DNA from: Symbiodinium natans
Taxonomy: Eukaryota; Sar; Dinophyceae; Suessiales; Symbiodiniaceae
Length of the DNA: 64,000 nt
Direction: 5' to 3'
Assembly (NCBI GenBank): GCA_905221605.1
Contig: CAJNDS010001557.1
Coordinates: 698,501-762,500, forward strand
A model generated the notes under the pieces. That model did no database searches and had not been told where the DNA came from. It saw only the letters and a list, made by a program, of their open reading frames with translations. Positions 34,981-46,300 of the stretch are shown here, one piece after another. Position numbers and translations under genes: made by a program. Position 1 is the stretch's first letter; every line of letters starts with the position of its first letter.

Positions 34981-36960
34981 GGAAAGAGGGGGAGGGTTTA
35001 GGGTTTAGAGTTTAGGGTTGAGGGTTGAGGGTTTAGGGTTTAGGGTTTAGGGTTTCGGGGGGTTGATTTGGGTTCAGGGCTTAGGGTTTAGGATTCAGGG
35101 TGTGTGGGATGCGCGTTGGGTTGTGTGTTGCGCGTTGTGTGCTGTGCGCGGTGCGCTGCGTGTTGTGTGTTATGTTTCGTGTGCTGTGTGTGGCGTTTCG
35201 TGTTGCGTTGCTAGAAGGTCAGGCGTAAAAGCTCGAGAAGGCTTCGAAGTCTTACAAACAAACTAAAAATTCAGGATCGAGGCGTCTTCGAGGATGCTTA
35301 CGCGTTTGCAGAGGGTTTGGGCGGCGATTCTACGAGGGGTCTTAGGGTTTAGGGTTTAGGGCTAGATTTAGGGTTTAGGGTTTAGGGTTTTAGGGGGATC
35401 GCGGTGCCCCGGAGCCGCCCAGAGCGCCCGTAGGCAGAGTGGTGTAAAGGGTCGCGAGGGCAGCTTGTGGGTTCCAGGACAGCCTGCTGCTTTGCGAAGC
35501 CGAAGCCCTAAACCCTAAGCCCTAAGCCCTAAGCCCTAAACCCTAAACCCTAAACCCTAAACCCTAAACCCTATATAGCCCCAAACCCTAAACCCTAAAT
35601 CCGAATTCCTAAACCCTAAATCCCAAACCCTCAAACCCTTAAACTCTTAACCCTAAAGCTTCGCAGCCCACACCGCCCTCGCTACGGAGGTCGCCCCCCC
35701 CCCCCCTTAGGGTTTAGGGTTTAGGGTTTAGGGTTTAGGGTTTAGCCTGCCCTTCTACCCCGAGCCCCTAAGCCCACCGAACGAGTTGCCGCATCATGGT
35801 GAGGTTTTGGGGTCTTGGGGTGTAGGGTTTAGGGTTTAGGGTTTAAGGTTTAGGGTTTAGGGTTCAGGGTTTAGGGTTTAGGGTTTAGGGTTTAAGGTTG
35901 TAAGCGCATGCGCGCGCCGCGGCGTCAGACATGGAAGGGCCCGCGGTTCGAGGACAAAGATCGGGGAGCCGCCGACCCGTAAACCCGAAGCCTTGAACCC
36001 ACGGCGTGGGTGAGCTTGGGGGGACCCTTGGCTTAATTGCAGGATGGGGTTTGCAGTGCCAGCAGGCGGTGCAAGAACTACTCTGCACTTGTTGTTTGAG
36101 CTCGCGTGCGTGCGCTCGCGTGCGTGTGCTCGTGCGCTTGAGGCCAAGTGCAGCTTGGGTAGGGTGGCCGGAGCTGCCAAGATTCAGGCAAGAATGTAGA
36201 GAGAGAGTGGTCTTCCATCGGTTTTATTTGCCACACCGTCTGTTGACCCGCCTCTAGGCTGGCCCCCTTCCCCCCTTCCACCCCCCCCCACATCGGATCA
36301 CCGTGATTACCAAGGGAAGTTTGGCTGTCCACAGGGGGGGTTGCGATGGGTTGGTGTGGCGCGAGGGTGAGCAGTTCCTGGTTGCTTGTTCCAGGCGCCT
36401 CCGGCCGAAGGCGACAAAAATGAGACGTTTAAGCTCCTACAAACCTGAGGCTCAAGGCCTAAACCCTGAACCCCAGCAGAAGCCCTCAAACCCGAAGCCC
36501 TGCACCCCCTGCTTTCAAGCGCGCCGAAGTGGAAGAAAAGCGGGGGTGGAATCCCGTGGGGTTGAAGTTTCCCTGAGGTCGAGCACCTTTTTGATGAGCT
36601 CGGAGCCACTTGGGCATGTTCCCAGAGGGAGCCTGGAAAGTTTGGGGGGTTTCGGGGTGTTGAGGTTTTAGGTTTTAGGAAGTAGGGTTGGGGGCTTAGA
36701 CGTGTTTTCATTGTTTTATTGAACGAAGGGTGGGAGTTTGGGTCCGAACAGGGTTGGGTAAGTTGTCAGATGGTTCTACTGCACCCAGGAGTCGTACACC
36801 GCTTTAGTTCGTCTAGGGGATCAGGTGCAAGGGGAAGCATGTGTACCCTAAACCTGACGGGCAACCCCATTTACCTTCAGTTTAGTGGGTACTTAACCTT
36901 CAGTTTACGTGCTTGATGCCTGAAATCGATTCCACCTTTTTAACGTAAGCCTAAGAAGCC
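34981..36960. other. Mixed unique and telomere-like sequence, weak coding hints only
   Basis: Contains G-strand tracts (34995-35055, 35340-35390, 35705-35745, 35820-35895), a TG/GC-alternating stretch (35098-35210), a second alternating purine-pyrimidine stretch (36098-36140) and a 1-kb unique block (35900-36940). Short possible exons are DSLLLCEAEA near 35489 and a piece near 35928. No complete gene is supported. Confidence 0.5.
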
Positions 36961-37792
36961 TAAACCCTGAACCCTAAACCTAGACCCTCAACCATAACCC
37001 CCACCAGAACCTATACCCTAAACCCTAAACCCTAGACCCCCAACCCTGAACCCTGAACCCTAAACCCTAAACCCTGAACCCTGAACCCTTGACCCCTAAC
37101 CGACTTCCGAACGCTCAGGTCGCCCCGCAGTCCCTGATGCAGAAGCGCAAGGTGGGGCTTAGGGCTTAGGGCTTAGGGCTTCGGGCTTAGGGCTTAGGGC
37201 TTAGGGCTTAGGGTTTAGGGTTTAGGGTTTAGGGTTTAGGGTTTAGGGTTTAGGGTTTAGGGTTGTGCCTTTCTTGGTGTTCGCCGGAACCCCAGGCTAC
37301 CTTACCATGATGGACCAAAACGCCCTAAACAGAAAACTCTAAGCCCTGAGCCCCCGAAGCACCGAGCCCAAACCTCCCCCCAGAAAAAATCCCCACAGGA
37401 AAGGATGCCGTGAACGCTGGTTTCCTGAACCCTATACCCTACACCCTACACCCTAAACCCTGAACCCTGAACCCTAAACCCTAAACCCGAAACCCTAAAC
37501 CCTAAACCCTAAACCCTAAACCCTAAACCCTAAACCCTAAACCCTAAACCCTAAACCGTTCTTCTGCCCGGCCTCCCCCCCAGCCCACCCCTGCTCAGGG
37601 TGCGTCGGCTCAAGACCCTGAAGCCCTAAAACTTGGGGTGTAGGGTTTAGGGTTTAGGCCTCAGGGGTTTAGGGTTTAGGGTTTAGGGCTTAGGGTTTAG
37701 GGTTTAGGGTTTAGGGTTTAGGGTTTAGGGGTATCAGTACATTTTTTAAGACCAAAAGCCCCTGTTTCCCCGATTCTCCGGCTGGTACTCAG

Positions 37793-37856
37793 ACCCTGGG
37801 CTTCCTCAACGAGCAGAGCAGCTACGACTTCGTCTCCTTCGTCAAGCTGGCCCCTG
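37793..37856 (+). other. Exon-like island, possible GA donor
   Basis: Acceptor TACTCAG precedes TLGFLNEQSSYDFVSFVKLA, then P. The next bases are GATTGT. Dinoflagellates are known to use GC and GA at some 5' splice sites, so this border is acceptable there but would be unusual elsewhere. Confidence 0.45.
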
Positions 37857-38325
37857 GATTGTCATCTATGTGCAGGGTTTAGGGTTTAGGGTTTAGGGTT
37901 TGGGGTTTGGGGTTTAGTGTTTAGGGTTTAGGGTTTAGGGGTTTAGGGTTCAACCTCATCCATGGGCTAGCCGCAAGATTCAGGGTCAGGGTCTGGGCAA
38001 GCTCCGCAATGATGCATATGCTTCTATGTCCAGAGGCTTGTGTGGTCATGTGGCCTCATGAAAACTCACATGGGTCTATTCTCCGGTGGAGCTTCTCTTC
38101 AGTGCCCTCAGAATGTGGGCAACTTCCGATTTCTGATCGCGGCAGTCTTTTTCAGAGAGTTCTAAGGCTAAAAAGGGTCCAAGCAGGACAGACACCAGAG
38201 GACAGGGTGCCTGTCTCAAAGTGAGGGAGGATCCTTACACCCCCCAATTTCTTAAACCCTGAACCCTAAACCCTAAACTCCACGTCTGTAACCCTGAGCC
38301 CTAAACCCAAAATCATTGTCATAGT

Positions 38326-38398
38326 GGGGTAGCATTGTACAATCTAAGGGTACTTAAAGGCAATAGGGGATGGAAGTTTAAGTTTCGAATGCTATCCC
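38326..38398. repeat. Small inverted repeat, 73 bp
   Basis: GGGGTAGCATTGTACAA at the left pairs with TTTCGAATGCTATCCC at the right, with most of the central 40 bp unpaired. It is an isolated unique patch in repeats and could be a short non-autonomous element. Confidence 0.45.
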
Positions 38399-38875
38399 AA
38401 CCATGACTCGAAACCCCTAAACCCCAGTTCTTCAACCCCAGACTCTTCAACCCCAGCTCTTCAACCCCCAAGCCCGAAACCCCAAACCCTCGATGCCCTA
38501 GTCGCTGAAGCCTGTTCGTGTCGAGACACTTGGGGGAGTATCTGTGCCGAGGTGGATAAGATCCGCTGGCTGCGACGCCCGCCAGTTTGGGGTTGAGGGT
38601 TTAGGGTTTAGGGTTTAGGGTTGAGGGTTGAGGGTTTAGGGTTTAGGGTTGAGGGTTGAGGGTTTAGGGTTTAGGGTTGAGGGTTTGGACTTTCGGGCTG
38701 CTGAGGGAGACAGGGCCAGCGTAGAAACCCTAAACCTCAAGCCCTGGCCTCCTCAGCCCCCTAAGCCCGAAGCAGCTCAAACGCCTAAGCCCCTAAGCCC
38801 CTAAACCCTATACCCAAATCCCCATATCCTGAACCCCGAACCCCTAAACCCTAAACGCTAAACCCCCCCCCTAGA

Positions 38876-39047
38876 CCCTAAACCCTAAACCCTAATCCCC
38901 AAACCCTAAACCCTAAACCCTAAACCCTAATCCCCAAACCCTAAACCCTAAACCCTAAACCCTAAACCCTAAACCCTAAACCCTAAACCCTAAACCCTAA
39001 ACCCTAAACCCTAAACCCTAAACCCTAAACCCTAAACCCTAAACCCT
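38876..39047. repeat. Long CCCTAAA tract
   Basis: Nearly perfect heptamers with three AATCCCC interruptions near its left end. Confidence 0.95.
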
Positions 39048-39255
39048 GAAGCAGTGCGTCAGTCCTGCAGCCTAGATTTCATCGAGCCCTGAAGCGTGCA
39101 TCTCAAGCTCCAACAGCCTTAAAGCCCCCAAAACCCCAAGGTACTAACCCTTCCCACCCTGGGGTGTTTAGGGTTTAGGGTTTAGGGTTCAGGGTTCAGG
39201 GTTCAGGGTTCAGGGTTCAGGGTTTAGGGTTTAGGGTTTAGGGTTTAGGGTTCAG

Positions 39256-39302
39256 GGCCCCCACGAGTACATGAAACGGGGGTTATTGAATGACTGTTAC
39301 AG
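39256..39302 (+). other. Exon-like island joined in phase to the next
   Basis: A degenerate telomeric TTCAG gives the acceptor. The frame GPHEYMKRGLLNDCYR ends in AG directly before GTGAGT, a consensus donor. Joining to the AG-bounded island at 39443 keeps the frame. Confidence 0.6.
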
Positions 39303-39442
39303 GTGAGTGTATTTTGGGTTCCTTACAAGTATTGGTGAGTGTCAGGGAGTGTATATGTCCGTTTCGGGGGGTACTAGTATTAAAAACCGTACTTCGTATG
39401 AGGGTTTAGGTGCGGGGTTTAGGGTCGGGGTCCAACAGCCAG

Positions 39443-39512
39443 GATCATCTCCCAAGAGGACAAGCAGCTCCATTCGTCCTTCATGCGCATGGCCGCCGCC
39501 CACGCCCTTTGA
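39443..39512 (+). other. Exon-like island with stop (last exon)
   Basis: Acceptor ACAGCCAG, then one base completing the Arg codon of the previous exon, then IISQEDKQLHSSFMRMAAAH, AL and TGA (39510-39512). With the exon at 39256-39302 and a 140-bp intron rich in TTTAGG it forms the best two-exon chain in the window. Confidence 0.6.
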
Positions 39513-40234
39513 CCCAGGAGGGTGTTCATAGAGACACACAAGGGCTAAGGGGGCCCTTGTTGTTATTATCGTTTTCGGTTCCCATGAATGCATTGGAACC
39601 AAAGAGGGTGCCTTGTTTCGCAGGTTTGCTCTGGAACCCAAAGAATAGCACGCCATTTAGATCGTGTTAAAAAGGAGTGCACGCGAGAGGAGGGTTTTGT
39701 CTTGCAAAACGATGAGGAACAGAAACGACGACAAGGTTGTGAAGGGTTTCGGTCGTATGAAGCTAGAGGTAGTTTCATGGGTTTTAATATGGGTTCTGAT
39801 GTATGGGCCCTTAGTTTGTATTGGGTATTTAAGGGGTATATCAGGGGGACCTTCAAGGGCCCATACTAAGGGATCATGTAGCTACCCTTAGAGTGAAGCC
39901 TTCAAGATTTCGGTCGCTTGGCAGGGAACCCTAAGCCAGCGAGAACGAGAACGACATCTCCTGGCCCAGGAAGGGGTGCCCCCACACTCGAATTCCTGGA
40001 TCCCAAACCCCAAACCCTAAGCCCTAATCCCTTATCCCCAATCCCTAATCCCTAAACCCTACCCTCAACCCCAAACCCTAAACCCTCAACCCTAATCCCC
40101 CGGCCCTAATCCCCAAGCCCATTCATGGAAACCTCTGCGACATCCTTGCCCGGCCAAAGCCCCTTGTTCCTCCTGGTCTAATTGTGATTTTTGTGTGCAA
40201 GCACAGAACAACGATGAGGAGCAAACAAAGCGGG
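39513..40234. other. Unique 3' flank then degenerate repeats
   Basis: 39513-39930 is unique and could be the 3' untranslated region of the gene ending at 39512, with no clear further gene. 40000-40100 is degenerate CCCTAAA. A possible exon around 40124-40180 (HGNLCDILARPKPLVPPG) has no clean borders. Confidence 0.4.
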
Positions 40235-40565
40235 CCCTAAACCCTAAACCCTAAACCCTAAACCCTAAACCCTAAACCCTAAACCCTAAACCCTAAACCC
40301 TAAACCCTAAACCCTAAACCCTAAACCCTAAACCCTAAACCCTAAACCCTAAACCCTAAACCCTAACCCACCCTAAACCCTAAACCCTAAACCCTAAACC
40401 CTAAACCCTAAACCCTAAACCCTAAACCCTAAACCCTAACCCCTAAACCCTAAACCCTAAACCCTAAACCCTAAACCCTAAACCCTAAACCCTAAACCCT
40501 AAACCCTAAACCCCAAGCCCCAAGCCCCAAACCCCAAACCCTAAACCCTAAACCCTAAACCCTAA
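40235..40565. repeat. Longest CCCTAAA tract
   Basis: About 330 bp of almost perfect CCCTAAA with slips near 40372 and 40440 and CCCCAAG variants at the right end. Confidence 0.95.
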
Positions 40566-40608
40566 GCCCCCAAACGCTCGACCCCTCAGCTCTAAGCCCT
40601 GTTCCGAG

Positions 40609-40681
40609 GCACAGACTGCCCACGCGGCCACCAGGAGGGCCATGCGGCGGCTCAAGCTGAGTGGCCTGCCTCACCATCACG
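40609..40681 (+). other. Exon-like island with GC donor
   Basis: Acceptor TCCGAG precedes AQTAHAATRRAMRRLKLSGL then PHHH. The downstream border reads GCTTAG, a GC-type donor made from a variant telomeric repeat. The peptide is basic and helical. Confidence 0.45.
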
Positions 40682-41432
40682 GCTTAGGGTTTGGGGTTTT
40701 AGGGTTTGGGGTTTAGGGTTTCGGGTTTAGGGTTTGGGGTTTGGGGTTTAGGGTTTAGGGTTTGGGGTTTAGGGTTTAGGGTTTGGGGTTTAGGTTTCAG
40801 GGTTTAGGGTCCCAAGCCGCACCCTAAAAACCTCAAGGACGGGTGACGACAGCACCCTCTAGTTAGAAGTGAAGCGCCTCTTCCCCCCAGTGTGTGTAGT
40901 GTGCACTTTGCACGACAAGAGGCCAAAGAGAGCGAGAAGAGTCAACAGAACGACAAAGCAATTCAGGGATCTCAACTTGGACCCACCCTGAACCCCAAAC
41001 CCCAAACCCCAAACCCCAAACCCCAAACCCTAAACCCTAAACCCTAAACTCTAAACCCAAACCCTAAACCCTAAACCCTAACCCCTAAACTGTATGCACT
41101 CCTCCCAAACTGTATGCACTCCTCTGCGCCCTCCCGGAAGAGGTACTCTGGCCCGGAGCCTGGAGGATGTGGACGCAGGCCGGCAGCCGCCCTGAGCCCG
41201 GGTTTAGGGTTTAGGGCTAGAGTTCAGGTTTTAGGGTTTATATGGGGTTTAGGGTTTAGGGCTAGGGTTCAGGCATTAGGGTATTAGGGTATTAGGGTTT
41301 AGGGTATTAGGGTTTAGGGTTTAGGGTTTAGGGTTTAGGGTTTAGGGTTTTAGGGTGTAGGGTTTAGGGTTTAGGGTTTAGGGCTCCGGGTCCCTGAAGC
41401 CTCCTCCCGAACGCCCGCCGGGACCCTGTGAG

Positions 41433-41523
41433 GCACGGAGCAGCACCAGAACCTGCAACAGGACTTCGAAGCGTCGGAATCCGAGAGCTCCTTCTGCGCC
41501 CTCAACCTCAAGGGGCGTTTCGA
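41433..41523 (+). other. Exon-like island
   Basis: Acceptor TGTGAG, then TEQHQNLQQDFEASESESSF and CALNLKGRFE, then GTTTGG of a variant telomeric tract as donor. Acid-rich helix followed by a strand. Confidence 0.55.
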
Positions 41524-42059
41524 GTTTGGGGTTTAGGTTTTAGGGTTTAGGGTTTGGGGTTTAGGGTTTAGGGTTTCGGGTTTAGGGTTTGGGGTTTGGG
41601 GTTAGGGTTTGGGGTCTAGGGCTTAGCTCGGGCTTTCTCAGGCTCGTGTTGCTGGCTCCTAGTGGCCCTAACTCCCCTAAGCCTTCTTTGCGGGTTTAGG
41701 GCTTTGGGTTGTCCCTAAACCTTAAACCCTAATGGGAGGTTTTGGGGGTTTGGGGTTTTCCTCACCCCTCAACCTTCCTTCCCCGAGCCTCAAGCTCGAG
41801 GCTACTCAGCAAATGCCCCTGAAGCCTAAAGCCTACACCCTCGCACTCCCCAACAGGGACCCCGTGGAATCATTAGCCCCTCCTGAAAGCCCTACTCAAC
41901 CCCGAACCTTTAACCCCAAACCCTAAACCCTAAACCCTAAACCCTAAACCCTAAACCCTAAACCCTAAACCCTAAACCCCAAACCCTAAACCCTAAACCC
42001 TAAACCCTTAACCCTTAACCCTTAAACCCCCCAAAGCCCCAAAGCGCCCCTCGGCCCAG

Positions 42060-42111
42060 GGAAGTCGACCTGCAGGAGAACGAGGAGAGCCGCGGCCTCA
42101 GGGTGAAAGAG
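42060..42111 (+). other. Exon-like island
   Basis: Acceptor GGCCCAG and donor GTGATG flank EVDLQENEESRGLRVKE, an open charged frame. Confidence 0.5.
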
Positions 42112-42266
42112 GTGATGGCGTTTAGGGTTTGGGGTTTGGGGTTTAGGGTTTGGGGGTTTAGGGTTTGGGGTTTGGGGTTTGGGGTTAGGGTTTAGGGTTT
42201 AGGGTTTGGGGTTTGGGGTTTGGGGTTTAGGGAGGGGTTTAGGGCTTGGGGTTTCGGGTCGTGCAG

Positions 42267-42351
42267 ATCGTCGCAAGTGCCGCTCATGCCTGCTCGAGCT
42301 CGCTGTGAGACACGCGGCGATGCGAGCCTAGGCGAGGCTGCTGCCAAGTGG
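42267..42351 (+). other. Exon-like island
   Basis: Acceptor GTGCAG and donor GTATGG flank SSQVPLMPARARCETRGDAS then LGEAAAKW. Only this frame is free of stops across the island. Confidence 0.4.
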
Positions 42352-42566
42352 GTATGGCCCTAAACCCTAAACCCTAAACCCCAGACCCTAAACCCTAAAC
42401 CCTAAACCCTAAACCCTAAACCCTAAACCCTAAACCCTAAACCCTAAAGCCTTTGATGTTCTCCAGTTTAGTCTTTGGGGTCTCATGGCTTGGGGACTTT
42501 CGGTGCTGTTCTGGGACCCCAAAAAGGGATCCTGGTCAGAGATTTGCCCACATATTTTTTTTGGGG

Positions 42567-42650
42567 TGTGTTCCCCCTTGTACCGAATATGGAGTATAAT
42601 TTGTGGTGCTATGATTCCTATTGAGGACTGTTCGTCTAAGGGGGAACATC
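42567..42650. mobile_element. Short inverted-repeat element (MITE-like), copy 2
   Basis: TGTTCCCCCTTGTAC on the left faces GTCTAAGGGGGAACA on the right. The right arm GGACTGTTCGTCTAAGGGGG matches the copy at 18357-18452 except for three bases. The centre differs between copies. Confidence 0.6.
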
Positions 42651-42771
42651 CCATCACACATACCACGGTTTAGGGTTCAGGGTTTAGGGTTTAGGGTTTA
42701 GGGTTTAGGGTTCAGGGTTTAGGGTTTCGGGTTTAGGGTTTCGGGTTTAGGGTTTAGGGTTTAGGGCTTAG

Positions 42772-42842
42772 GTGGGCAGCTCATCAGCTACGACCAGCTT
42801 CTGTACCTGCTGACAGAGGCACAGCTGAACTGGCAGCTCAGG
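42772..42842 (+). other. Exon-like island with telomeric acceptor
   Basis: A CTTAG of the preceding telomeric tract is the acceptor. The frame GQLISYDQLLYLLTEAQLNW then QLR is followed by GTTCCT. A clear amphipathic helix pair. Confidence 0.5.
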
Positions 42843-42989
42843 GTTCCTAAACCCTAAACCCTAAATTTCAGGCCTAGCGGCACGGGCCGGCCCCCGCCCC
42901 CCAAAGCACGAAACCTTGAACCTTGGCACTGTCTTCTCTTTCCCGTGTCTTTGTCCTCTCCTTCTCTCTGTCTCTCTTTCTCCTGCCTT

Positions 42990-42991
42990 CG

Positions 42992-43031
<40 letters not shown>

Positions 43032-43062
43032 CGCGCGCGCGCCGCGCGCGCGCGCGCGCACC
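42990..43062. repeat. C-run followed by alternating CG stretch
   Basis: About 38 consecutive C, then about 30 bp of almost pure CG alternation (potential Z-form DNA). The run length is likely unreliable in any assembly. Confidence 0.9.
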
Positions 43063-43224
43063 CGCATCAGGAGCATCAGTGGGGTTGGTTTGGGGGCCTT
43101 AAAAGCATTCTATGCATGCGTTTTGCCTTCGAAAAACCTTCAGAAAACGCTGTAAACACGTGTTTTTGGGCTTGGGAAGCCTTTTGGGACCCAGGAAAGG
43201 GAGCATCATGAGCATCAGCGGCCT

Positions 43225-43425
43225 CCCCCAGGCCATCCAAAACCCCCTTAAACACGCCGATTGTATGTGCTTGAACGCTTGCGTGCCCACGAAACCCCCA
43301 AAAGCAAGACCCCGAATGCCCTTAAGGGCATTCGGGGTCCTGCTGTTCGGGTGTTTTGTAGGCACGAAGCCGTTCGAGCGCGTAAAATGAGCGATTTTAG
43401 GGGCGTTTTTACGTGGACCCACAAA
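43225..43425. repeat. Long imperfect hairpin with a 32-bp perfect palindrome at its centre
   Basis: The centre 43308-43339 is a perfect palindrome around CCCTTAAGGG. Beyond it the two arms stay similar for 70 or more bases on each side (for example GTGCTTGAACG facing CGTTCGAGCGC, and AAACACGCC facing GGGGCGTTTTT). It belongs to a non-telomeric block (43060-44130) with repeated AGCATCATGAGCATCAGC-type words. Confidence 0.7.
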
Positions 43426-44195
43426 ACACTCGGTATTTCCGAGGTTTTCTGCTGTTGGAACACCCCCAAGCCCACATGAGAAACGATGGCTCGATGATGC
43501 CCCGGACACCCGCGCATCAGCAGCATCAGCAGACCCCCCCCCCGACGTGGGTTTCGAGGAGGCGCACTTTGGGGGCGGGTCAAGGGCAACAAGGGTGGGG
43601 GTCGGAGGCACGCGTGAAAACCCTCATAAAAACACGGTATTTACGGTGATTTCAGCGTTTTTCAGCGTTTTTTCTTGCCTTGGGTCCGCGGGCCAGGGCT
43701 GCTGATGCTCATGATGCTCGCCTGGTTTTGGGCTTCCGGTACCCCCCCCAAACCTTGAAAAACCTGGTTTCGGCCTGGCGCGCGCCCCATGTGAAAAGCT
43801 AGGGTCGATGATGCGCGCCCGTGAGGGTTTAATGGGGTGCTGCGGGTGTTTTGCGGCCTCGGTTTTTCGTAAAAACCCATGGTTTTTACGAGGTTTTCAT
43901 GCTTTTCGCACCACCGCGTGTTGCGTCCCCTTGGATGCCGTTTCGGAGGCCTCCCGAAGGGCCCCGCGCGAATTTGAAGCAATTTTGGGCGGGGTCGGCG
44001 GCTCGGGCGCTCGCCCCTTAAAGCTAGCGCTTTAGTGCGACGCAGGCTCCGCCCTGGACCACGGGCGGCGCGGGGGCCGGATTTAAGAGCCTCCGGCTCA
44101 AGCCGCCGACCCCGCTGGAGCATAGTTGAAAGGTTTAAACGCGCTCATCAGCTGAAAGGATGCCGAAAGTTGATTTGCTTGAGCCTCTGAAACGT
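43426..44195. other. Unique GC-rich block, no convincing gene
   Basis: Free of telomeric repeat. Words such as GCATCAGCAGCATCAGCAG (43501-43520) and GCTGATGCTCATGATGCTC (43699-43718, inverted) recur, and TTTTTACG and CATGAGAAACGATG/CATGTGAAAAGCTAGG lines suggest decayed copies of one repeat family. Open frames on both strands reflect the inverted repeat and high GC. Confidence 0.45.
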
Positions 44196-44440
44196 TGGGG
44201 GGGGGGGTAGGGGGTAGCACGGCCAAGGGGGGGGGGGCTCCCTCTTTCCCTCCTTACCCCCCCCAAAACGCGGGGGGGGGGGGGGGAGGGGGGGGGCCCC
44301 CAACCCACCCCCCCCCTAACCCCCCTACCCCCCCCCCTACCCCCCCCCCTACCCCCCCCCCCCCGCCCCTACCCCCCCCCTACCCCCCCCCTACCACCCC
44401 CCCCCACCCCCCCCCCCCCCTACCCCCCTACCCCCCCCTA
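44196..44440. repeat. G-run/C-run region
   Basis: G-runs (44196-44300) followed by CCCCCCCTA-type C-runs (44300-44440). The two halves are complementary and could pair or form G-quadruplex/i-motif structure. Assembly here is doubtful. Confidence 0.85.
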
Positions 44441-44699
44441 GGTTTTCACCTCCTTTTCCCATCCAACATTCCGCCAGGTCGGCGGACCCTAAAACCCTAA
44501 ACCCTAAACCTAAACCCTAAACCTAACCTAAACCCTAAACCCTAAACCCTAAACCCTGAACCCTGAACCCTGAACCCTAAACCCTAAACCCTAAACCCTA
44601 AACCCTAAACCCTAAACCCTAAACCCTGAACCCGAAACCCTAAACCCTAAACCCTAAACCCTGAACCCTGCACCCTAAACCCTAAACCCTCAACCCTAA

Positions 44700-45200
44700 A
44701 CCCTGAACCCTGAACCCTGAACCCCTAAACCGCGTGGGAGCCTTTTCTTGTAAGCTCTGGTTTCGGTTCAGGGTTGGGGAGTTGATGGACCGTTTTGTTT
44801 TGCTCTGGCTCTGAGCGGTGTTTTTTGGTTCTTTTACTACCGCTTCAGGGAGCTTAGGGGTTGCTTCAGGTGTAGGGTTTAGGACTGTTTAGGGTGTAGC
44901 GTTTCGGGTGAGGGTAGGGCAACTTCGCTTCACATAGTTTACTTACTTTCCAACCCTGTACCCGAAGCCCGAAGCAAAACAGAACCGGGTTGACAGGGCG
45001 AAAGTCTAGCTTAGGATTGAGGGTTTAGGCTCCATGTGTAGCGTCGGCAGGAGTCAGGCACCGTTCGCAAGACTGTAGATATGTCCTTGCGCCTTTCTGC
45101 ATTTTCTGTTCTGGGATTTCGGGTTTATAGATCAGGGATCTCCTAAACCCCTGAACCCTTATCCCTAAACCCTAAACCCTAAACCCCAAACCCTAAATCC
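44700..45200. other. Unique stretch with degenerate repeats, no clear gene
   Basis: The unique part 44730-45130 has stops in all frames at short spacing apart from short pieces, and only one weak repeat (GGTGTAGGGTTTAGG). I see nothing to annotate. Confidence 0.4.
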
Positions 45201-45205
45201 TAAAC

Positions 45206-45263
45206 AGCAATTTGAGGCTCTTCCAGTAGGTCAGCAGGGCCTCGCAGTCACACAGCCGGAAGC
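45206..45263 (-). other. Exon-like island, minus strand
   Basis: On the minus strand, acceptor CCTTCAG precedes FRLCDCEALLTYWKSLKLL. The donor GTTTAG is the complement of the adjoining CTAAAC repeat. Confidence 0.5.
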
Positions 45264-45700
45264 CTGAAGGGCCTAGGCGATGAGTATGCAGACAAAACCC
45301 TAAACCCTAAACCCTAAACCCTAAACCCTAAACCCTAAACCCTAAACCCTAAACCCTAAACCCTAAACCCTAAACCCTAAACCCTAAACCCTAAGCCCTA
45401 AACCCTAAGCCCTAAACCCCAAGCCCTAAACCCGAAATACGCCCTAAACCCGAAACCCCAAACCCCAAACCCCAAACCCCAAACTCCAAACCCTAAAAAT
45501 CCTAAAGCCCTAAACCCGAAACCCCAAACCCCAAACCCCAAACCCCAAACTCCAAACCCTAAAAATCCTAAAGCCCTAAACCCTAAACCCTAAACCCTAA
45601 ACCCTAAACCCTAAACCCTAAACCCTAAACCCTAAACCCTAAACCCTAAACCCTAAACCCTAAACCCTAAACCCTAAACCCAAACCCTTTCTTCTGCCAG

Positions 45701-45756
45701 GCTGCCGTGCTTCCTGAGGGCAGTGCGTCTGCCCATGCGACCTTCCGCCGGCGAAG
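45701..45756 (+). other. Exon-like island with GC donor
   Basis: Pyrimidine tract and TGCCAG acceptor, then AAVLPEGSASAHATFRRR, then GCTTAA. A second case of a GC donor in this window. Confidence 0.45.
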
Positions 45757-46300
45757 GCTTAAGCCCTAGACTTCCTAAACCCGAAGCCCGAAGCCCAAAC
45801 CCTAAACCCTAAACCCTAAACCCTAAACCCTAAACCCTAAACCCTAAACCCTAAACCCTAAACCCTAAACCCTAAACCCTAAGCCCTAAACCCTAAACCC
45901 TAAACCCTAAACCCTAAACCCTAAACCCTAAACCCTAAACCCTAAGTGTCCTGGGCCCCTGAAGCGCTGAGCTTCCTAAAGCCCTGGGAAACCCCGATAC
46001 CCCTTCTATATCTTGTAGGTTTGCGAAGAGTCTTGTTTAAGGTTTAGGGTATAGGGCATAGGGTTTAGGGTTTAGGGTTTAGGGTATAGGGTTTAGGGTT
46101 TAGGGTTTAGGTTTCGGGTTTAGGTCTAGGGTTTAGGGTATTGGAGGTTCGCAAGCCGTAAGGCCCGAAGACTTGCAGCCCTGCACCTTAAACGCCCCGT
46201 ACCAGCAACCAGGATTAAGCCTAAGCCCTAAACCCTAAACCCTAAGCCCTAAACCCTACACCTAAACCCTACACACTAAACCCTGAACTCGAGGCGCCAG

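Noticed and set aside
43099-43611. 170-aa minus-strand frame in the palindrome block
   Set aside because: Both strands are open because of the inverted repeat and high GC; no motif or splice support.
44195-44500. 101-aa Pro/Gly-rich frame
   Set aside because: Translation of homopolymer C/G runs.
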